Assembly (NCBI GenBank): GCA_946482635.1
Contig: CAMLSG010000157.1
Span: forward strand, 1 to 12,955
DNA: 12,955 bases
Direction of reading: 5' to 3'
Origin: an uncultured Duganella sp.
GTDB taxonomy: Bacteria > Pseudomonadota > Gammaproteobacteria > Burkholderiales > Burkholderiaceae
A program made the translations under genes and the position numbers. Positions 7,796 to 12,955 of this stretch are shown piece after piece. The notes beneath the pieces are model-generated. The model did not search any database and was not told the DNA's origin. It worked only from the letters and a program-made list of their open reading frames with translations. Positions within the stretch are counted from its first letter, which is position 1. The number at the start of each line of letters is the position of its first letter.

Positions 7796-8991
7796 TCCGA
7801 ACCCCCGTCGAAATCCAGCTCGATGACATGATGGGCAATCGCTTCGCGGCGCGAGGTGTAAGTGATATGCAGTTCATCGCCGACCTGATGCAGGTCGGGG
7901 TAGGAAAACTCCTCGCCAGCGCTGCCGTGGGCGATATCGGTCACATGCGTCCAATGGCGGCCGTCATTGGTGGTCGACAGGCGCAGCACATTGCGGTCGG
8001 AACCGCCGGGCAGCACATGGTTATGCAGCAGGGCGATACTGCCGTTGCTGAGGCGCAGGGCGCTGAGGGAAGTACTCTGGTTCGGCAGGGAGAGCGCCGG
8101 CAGGTCGTCCCAGTTGACGCCACCGTCGTTGCTGCGCGCATGCTGGACCCGCTGTTCGCGGCTCGCATCGCGCATCCAGGCGTGCACCTCGGACGGGGAG
8201 AAGGGCACGATGGTCGGCTGCAGCGTCGTGATGCGGCTGCCAATGCGTGAAATCCAGCGCGGGTCGCCGTTCTGGTCGAAGGCCAGCATCAGCGGGTACT
8301 TGATGCCCATCTCGAAATAGGCCGGCAGCAGCCAGCCGCCATCGGCCAGGCCGACCGGGGTAGTGCGGACCAGCATGCTTGTATTGAAGAGTGGCGACAT
8401 CGGCAGCACGCGCTTGACCGTGAAGCTCTTGCCCTGGTCATCGGACACCATCTGCACTACACGCGACGCGGCCCATCCGCCCAGGCCCGTGGCCACTACA
8501 AACAGGTTGAGGTGCCCTTCGGGCGAGGCCCAGGCAACCGGGTTGCCGACGCGGCGCACGCCATAGCCCAGGGCGGACGACAGGGACTCGCGGCTGGCCA
8601 CTTCCCACGGCTGGGCCCAGGTCTCGCCGTTCCAGTGCGAGGCATAGACTTTCACGTCCGGCCCGCTTTCGCGGCTGCCGGCCCACCAGAATGCGGCCAT
8701 GCGGCCGCCAGGCAGGGGCGTCATCGCGCTGGAATGCGCCATGGGAGCGTTGGGCGGAGTTGGCAGCAGGGTGGCGCTGCGAGGAATGAAGCTGACCTTG
8801 CCGTGTTGGGCAGGGGCGACCAGCATGGCCGGGTTGGCAACGCGTGCGTTAAGCCAGCGCCTAGCCTCGACTCCGGCAGCAATGACCAGGACGGCCACGC
8901 ACATCACCTTGATATAAAGGGATGCGTTGCCGGTTCTGTCTTGGGTGCTATCAGCCCTGGTGATGGCGCTAGCGCCCAAACGGAATTCCAT
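7792..8991 (-). CDS. Membrane-anchored BNR-repeat/sialidase-like protein
   Basis: The protein has 399 residues. An N-terminal cytoplasmic tail (about 1-25) and one hydrophobic segment (about 26-42) act as an uncleaved signal anchor. The rest is a beta-propeller of the sialidase superfamily, exported to the periplasm. Three Asp-box motifs (S/T-x-D-x-G-x-x-W/F) are visible at S183-F190, S287-W294 and near T340-W347. The MAHSSAMTPLPGGRM stretch (84-98) and the C-terminal SYPDLHQ...YTSRREAIAHHVI block are like the BNR_2 (PF13088) branch. A classical FRIP motif is not seen; FIPR occurs at 68-71. Family members include exo-sialidases and other glycan-active or glycan-binding proteins, so sialic acid is not necessarily the substrate. 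The ATG has AGGAA seven bases upstream. It is first in the four-gene minus-strand unit. Confidence 0.83.
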   Translation of the reverse strand: MEFRLGASAITRADSTQDRTGNASLYIKVMCVAVLVIAAGVEARRWLNARVANPAMLVAPAQHGKVSFIPRSATLLPTPPNAPMAHSSAMTPLPGGRMAAFWWAGSRESGPDVKVYASHWNGETWAQPWEVASRESLSSALGYGVRRVGNPVAWASPEGHLNLFVVATGLGGWAASRVVQMVSDDQGKSFTVKRVLPMSPLFNTSMLVRTTPVGLADGGWLLPAYFEMGIKYPLMLAFDQNGDPRWISRIGSRITTLQPTIVPFSPSEVHAWMRDASREQRVQHARSNDGGVNWDDLPALSLPNQSTSLSALRLSNGSIALLHNHVLPGGSDRNVLRLSTTNDGRHWTHVTDIAHGSAGEEFSYPDLHQVGDELHITYTSRREAIAHHVIELDFDGGSE

Positions 8992-9026
8992 CCTGATATT
9001 CCTATTTGCTAAGGTTCGATCTGCAA

Positions 9027-9038
9027 GTGAAAATTCAC
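9027..9038. repeat. 12-base palindrome (GTGAA-AA-TTCAC)
   Basis: The arms GTGAA and TTCAC are exact inverted copies separated by AA. The symmetry suits a dimeric DNA-binding protein, but chance cannot be excluded for a site this short. Confidence 0.35.
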
Positions 9039-9188
9039 AAGTGGAGCATCCTACAATAAAGAAAGCTTTTGTGGGAATTTTCTGAAAGATCGGTTCCCGG
9101 CTAGCAAAAACTTAGTTGCGTCAAATCAACATTCGGAGTCATTAAGCGGAAATATTGTCTGCGTAGCATCGGGCACAGGCTGGTTTAC

Positions 9189-9194
9189 AGGAGG
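9189..9194 (+). promoter_or_regulatory. Strong ribosome binding site of the small secreted protein
   Basis: A perfect AGGAGG lies four bases before the ATG at 9199. It is the best match to the ribosome consensus in the window and supports this short open frame as a real gene. Confidence 0.65.
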
Positions 9195-9198
9195 CGCC

Positions 9199-9453
9199 AT
9201 GTTCTTCATCCGATACTGCTGGACCTTGTCGCTCAAAGCGCAATTGGCAATTGGCATCGCGCTGCTGGCGGCGCTGGCGTCGGCGCATGGCAGCAATGCC
9301 CAGGCCGATGAGTTTGCAGCACTGCATCAGGCGCGCTGCATGCAGCAGCCAGGTTTGCCGGCGGCCGAACTATGCGCGCTGCGCACAATCCAGCTGGCTT
9401 CGCAATTGCACGGGGTGGAATTCGGCGACCAGGTCGCCGAAGCGTTGCGCTGA
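9199..9453 (+). CDS. Small secreted protein with two cysteines, function unknown
   Basis: The protein has 84 residues and I do not recognise the family. It begins with a charged and aromatic N-terminus and a hydrophobic core (about 14-29), with a likely signal peptidase I site after AQA at residue 36. The predicted mature protein is about 48 residues. It has two cysteines (Cys47 and Cys59), twelve residues apart, that could form one disulfide in a helical hairpin. A further Cys7 lies in the signal region. The strong AGGAGG and the signal peptide argue that it is translated. It is divergent from the four-gene minus-strand unit and convergent with panC, 14 bases away. A role in the periplasm is inferred from the signal only. 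Confidence 0.68.
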   Translation: MFFIRYCWTLSLKAQLAIGIALLAALASAHGSNAQADEFAALHQARCMQQPGLPAAELCALRTIQLASQLHGVEFGDQVAEALR

Positions 9454-9466
9454 CCGGCGCTGCCGG
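9454..9466. repeat. Short hairpin between convergent genes
   Basis: CCGGC at 9454-9458 and GCCGG at 9462-9466 form a five-base-pair stem with a three-base loop, exactly in the gap between the secreted-protein stop and the panC stop. There is no T-run on either side, so it is only a weak candidate for a shared terminator. Confidence 0.25.
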
Positions 9467-9467
9467 C

Positions 9468-11236
<1,769 letters not shown>

Positions 11237-11256
11237 GCTGTGTGCCGTCCCGGCTC

Positions 11257-11499
11257 TTATACCTTGTTCTGGTACACGTAAGCCTGTTGCTTGACGGTCG
11301 AAGCCTTGTTACGGGCCTGGTCGTCCAGCGAAGTCACCGGCTTGTCCCACAGGATGGAGCGGCCGGCTTGCTGGCCAGCTTCGATTTGCGGGTTCTTGGC
11401 CTTCAGGTCCTTGATGAACAAGGTGTGGTCGGACTCGTATTTGTGATTCTGCTTGAGGAATTTCATATTGTGAAAATAACTGGGTTCAGCAACGGACAT
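11257..11499 (-). CDS. DUF3460 family protein
   Basis: This is a small, hydrophilic 80-residue protein matching the betaproteobacterial DUF3460 family. The recognisable core runs from YESDHTLFIKDLKAKNP (about residue 21) through GRSILWDKP (about 47-55) to ARNKASTVKQQAYVYQ at the end. The function is unknown. There is no signal peptide, cysteine or membrane segment, so it should be cytoplasmic. The start is uncertain: the Met at 11499 has a poor ribosome site, and many relatives begin nearer the YES core; the internal Met12 is an alternative. It stands 17 bases after the porin stop and 20 bases before scpA. It is commonly found upstream of scpA in this group, which supports the identification. 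Confidence 0.88.
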   Translation of the reverse strand: MSVAEPSYFHNMKFLKQNHKYESDHTLFIKDLKAKNPQIEAGQQAGRSILWDKPVTSLDDQARNKASTVKQQAYVYQNKV

Positions 11500-11516
11500 T
11501 TTACCGTCTTTTCTCG

Positions 11517-12524
11517 TTAGAAACGATGCCGGATGCCAGCAACGTAGGTATTTCCCTTGCTAGCGTTGCTAATCTTGTCGTACATCAGCACCGCATACAG
11601 GTCGGTGCGCGGCGAAACGTTGTAATCGTAGCCAGCGGCCCCGGTATCGCGATGAAATTCCGGCACGACTTTGGCTTTCTCGGTCAGGCGTGACCAGGCC
11701 ACCATCCAGCGCCCCGCGCCGCCATGGGTTGGGATGGTGAAGCCGGCGTGCACCGAATGGGCGTCGCGTTCGCTGACCTTGGCCTGGTGGTCGGAATAGG
11801 ACGCGAACAGCTTGACCGCCTTGAAGTCATAGGACACCGCGGCAAGGTAGGTCCGCTGTTCCGGCACGGCCGCACTCAGGCCTGGTCCAAAGCGCACGTT
11901 CACTGCGCCCACTGTCACAGCCAGCTCTTTGCCGACATGTTTTGCGACTGCCGCCCAGTTATTGTTATGCGCACCGGGCTGCTCGCCCAGCGAATACTGG
12001 GCGACGAAGGTAGTGTCATAGACCGGGTTGGAAGCGTATTGGATCGAGTTGCTCCAGCCGGTATCGCCCAGGGTCGCATTGCCGCCGACCGCGGTGTAAA
12101 TCTGGTTGATCAGCGGCGAAAAGCGGGTGGACGGCCCGAACGGGTTGATCTGTCCGGCGGCGACAAACAAGGGATTGGCGATGCGCCCCATGCGCACCAG
12201 GCCGAAATCGCCGGCCAGGCCGACATTGGCGTTGCGGGCAAACATGGCTTCGCCGGGGAAGCGGCCAGCTTCGCCGGTATCGCCGCGGAAGAAGCCTTCG
12301 ATCTGGAACTGGGCTTTCAGGCCGCCGCCCAGCGCTTCCGTGCCGGAAAAGCCGTAATAGGAGGTGATCATGCCGCCGCTGTTGACTGCATTCACGGCTT
12401 GCGGCGCGCTGGCGGTCGCGGTGCGGCCGGCGAAAGCGTCAACCACGCCGTAAATCGTGACCTGGGTTTGCGCCGAAGCGGCGAAGGGAAGGATGAGGGA
12501 GATGGCTGGGAGCAGTCGTTTCAT
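11517..12524 (-). CDS. Gram-negative outer-membrane porin (Burkholderiales type)
   Basis: The protein has 335 residues. The start at 12524 was chosen because it gives a clean signal peptide (MKRLLP..., cleavage likely after ASA at residue 18) and has AAGAAGG five bases upstream. A longer upstream frame starts at 12878 but has an unlikely leader and crosses a convincing plus-strand gene. The mature protein opens with QTQVTIYGVVDAFAG, a hallmark of Burkholderiales trimeric porins. It alternates polar and aromatic strands typical of a 16-strand barrel, contains RNANVGLAGDFGLVRMGR near the expected strand/loop-3 region, and ends in phenylalanine (GIRHRF), the outer-membrane assembly signal. The role is passive diffusion of small solutes. 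The stop is only 17 bases before the DUF3460 start, with no evident terminator. Confidence 0.94.
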   Translation of the reverse strand: MKRLLPAISLILPFAASAQTQVTIYGVVDAFAGRTATASAPQAVNAVNSGGMITSYYGFSGTEALGGGLKAQFQIEGFFRGDTGEAGRFPGEAMFARNANVGLAGDFGLVRMGRIANPLFVAAGQINPFGPSTRFSPLINQIYTAVGGNATLGDTGWSNSIQYASNPVYDTTFVAQYSLGEQPGAHNNNWAAVAKHVGKELAVTVGAVNVRFGPGLSAAVPEQRTYLAAVSYDFKAVKLFASYSDHQAKVSERDAHSVHAGFTIPTHGGAGRWMVAWSRLTEKAKVVPEFHRDTGAAGYDYNVSPRTDLYAVLMYDKISNASKGNTYVAGIRHRF

Positions 12525-12569
12525 GGATACCTTCTTAATATTGTTGTTTAGGCCTCGTGCTGCGCCCCC

Positions 12570-12598
12570 ATTGTCACTGCTGCCCAGTCCGGCGACAA
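12570..12598 (-). promoter_or_regulatory. Candidate sigma-70 promoter of the porin
   Basis: Read on the minus strand, TTGTCG (complement of 12593-12598) and GACAAT (complement of 12570-12575) are 17 bases apart, each matching four of six consensus bases. The start of transcription would fall about 40 bases before the porin ATG. The match is modest and unproven. Confidence 0.3.
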
Positions 12599-12605
12599 GT
12601 GAATC

Positions 12606-12627
12606 TTCCCCGGGCGTGGGCGGGGAA
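12606..12627. repeat. Inverted repeat in the porin/small-protein intergenic region
   Basis: TTCCCCG at 12606-12612 and CGGGGAA at 12621-12627 are exact inverted copies with an eight-base G-rich loop. There is no T-run on either side, so it is not an evident terminator. It lies in the 184-base divergent region (12525-12708) between the porin and the 59-residue protein and could be an operator or leader structure. Confidence 0.35.
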
Positions 12628-12695
12628 CCACGCGCCGGTTTGCCAGCGCACAGACGTGCAACCGGGTGCAAGCGACAGTGACGACTCGATTCGGC

Positions 12696-12702
12696 AAAGG
12701 AG
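12696..12702 (+). promoter_or_regulatory. Ribosome binding site of the 59-residue protein
   Basis: AAAGGAG lies six bases before the ATG at 12709, an ideal distance. It is the main support for this very short gene. Confidence 0.6.
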
Positions 12703-12708
12703 ACCGCC

Positions 12709-12888
12709 ATGACCCAGAGCAAACAACTCAGCAAACAGAACCGCCAATCGGTGCAGAACGTGGAGTCCGACCAGACCGGCAACAAGAACACCGCCAAACG
12801 CAACACGAAGAACGAGCAGTCCCGCACCAAGGCCGGTAGCGACGAGGGCGCGGGCGGCGGGGCAAAACAGAAGGCCAAGCGCGGTTAG
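12709..12888 (+). CDS. Small basic, probably disordered protein (59 aa), function unknown
   Basis: The family is not recognised. The frame runs MTQSKQLSKQNRQSVQ...KQKAKRG and stops at TAG 12886-12888. It contains nine Lys, four Arg, eight Gln and six Asn against five acidic residues. There is no Phe, Tyr, Trp or Cys and almost no large hydrophobic residues, so it is probably intrinsically disordered, with a net charge near +8. The Gly/Ala run (about 47-52) before the last basic cluster also looks like a flexible tail. There is no signal peptide or membrane segment. A well-placed AAAGGAG precedes the start. A nucleic-acid-binding or stress-related role would fit the composition but is speculation. 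It is divergent from the porin and lies 29 bases before a likely transporter start. Confidence 0.6.
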   Translation: MTQSKQLSKQNRQSVQNVESDQTGNKNTAKRNTKNEQSRTKAGSDEGAGGGAKQKAKRG

Positions 12889-12907
12889 TTCAGAAATAGC
12901 GTATCCT

Positions 12908-12930
12908 TGCGGGCACAATGAAAGCCCGCA
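12908..12930 (+). repeat. Hairpin with a start codon in its loop
   Basis: TGCGGGC at 12908-12914 and GCCCGCA at 12924-12930 are exact seven-base inverted copies, with a nine-base loop holding the ATG at 12918-12920. No T-run follows, so it does not look like a terminator. In an mRNA it could affect initiation of the last gene. Confidence 0.4.
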
Positions 12931-12955
12931 CAGCAATACTCCTGACCATACCGCC
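12918..12955 (+). CDS. Start of a probable EamA/DMT-family transporter, cut by window end
   Basis: Only about thirteen residues are visible (MKARTAILLTIPP). This is a short basic start followed by a hydrophobic stretch with a double proline, which resembles the first membrane helix of EamA-family drug/metabolite transporters in Burkholderiales. No good ribosome binding site is seen, and the start codon sits within a hairpin loop. The call rests on recall of this short N-terminal pattern. A signal peptide of some other exported protein is possible. Confidence 0.4.
   Translation, partial: MKARTAILLTIP

Larger units (their letters stand above)
8992..9198. promoter_or_regulatory. Divergent intergenic region with candidate operator palindrome
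   Basis: This 207-base AT-richer stretch separates the start of the four-gene minus-strand unit from the start of the small secreted protein gene, so promoters for both should lie here. No textbook -35/-10 pair was found on either strand; TACAAT at 9052-9057 (+) resembles a -10 but lacks a -35. A 12-base inverted repeat, GTGAAAATTCAC, lies at 9027-9038, flanked on both sides by AAGTG. It is a plausible repressor or activator site about 36 bases upstream of the minus-strand ATG. Confidence 0.4.

Noticed and set aside
9048..9056. Nine-base ATCCTACAA shared with 802-810 upstream of cheY
   Set aside because: One nine-base match between two AT-richer intergenic regions of a 13-kb window is not distinguishable from chance.
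12606..12627. Intergenic hairpin as an intrinsic terminator
   Set aside because: There is no T-run on either strand and it lies between divergent genes, where a terminator is not expected.
12525..12878. N-terminal extension of the porin frame up to 12878
   Set aside because: The signal peptide begins at 12524 with a good ribosome site; the extension has no porin similarity and overlaps the 59-residue gene on the other strand.

Overview
The window is a GC-rich, densely coded piece of a betaproteobacterial chromosome. It most resembles Oxalobacteraceae (Massilia, Duganella or Janthinobacterium type). This rests on the gene families: chemotaxis CheB/CheY, an EAL-HDOD protein, a DUF3460-scpA-panC run typical of betaproteobacteria, and a Burkholderiales-type porin. 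The genus is an inference.

Layout. (1) Positions 1-1258, + strand: the end of a chemotaxis operon, with a 5'-truncated cheB and a complete cheY. (2) 1337-4364, + strand: a degenerate EAL-HDOD protein followed by two unrecognised, start/stop-overlapping genes, a single-pass anchored protein and a lipoprotein. (3) 4377-8991, - strand: a tight four-gene unit. Read in its own direction it encodes a membrane-anchored BNR/sialidase-like protein, two multi-pass membrane proteins of unknown role and an LTA-synthase/MdoB-like phosphoglycerol-transferase-type protein. (4) 8992-9198: a 207-base divergent intergenic region with a 12-base palindrome. (5) 9199-9453, + strand: a small secreted protein with two cysteines. 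(6) 9468-12524, - strand: porin, DUF3460 protein, scpA, panC. (7) 12709-12955, + strand: a 59-residue basic, disordered-looking small protein, then the first codons of a probable EamA-type transporter cut by the window end.

How they fit together. CheB resets receptor methylation and CheY carries the signal to the flagellar motor. The HDOD protein is probably a non-catalytic signalling adaptor. The four-gene minus unit combines a glycan-binding or glycan-cleaving fold, two polytopic membrane proteins and a periplasmic phosphoglycerol-transferase fold. It looks like a cell-envelope glycan or lipid modification module and is the best candidate here for an undescribed system. PanC (pantothenate synthesis) and ScpA (chromosome condensation) are housekeeping genes.

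No CRISPR array, insertion sequence, tRNA, rRNA or phage signature was seen. No gap without a gene exceeds 300 bases.
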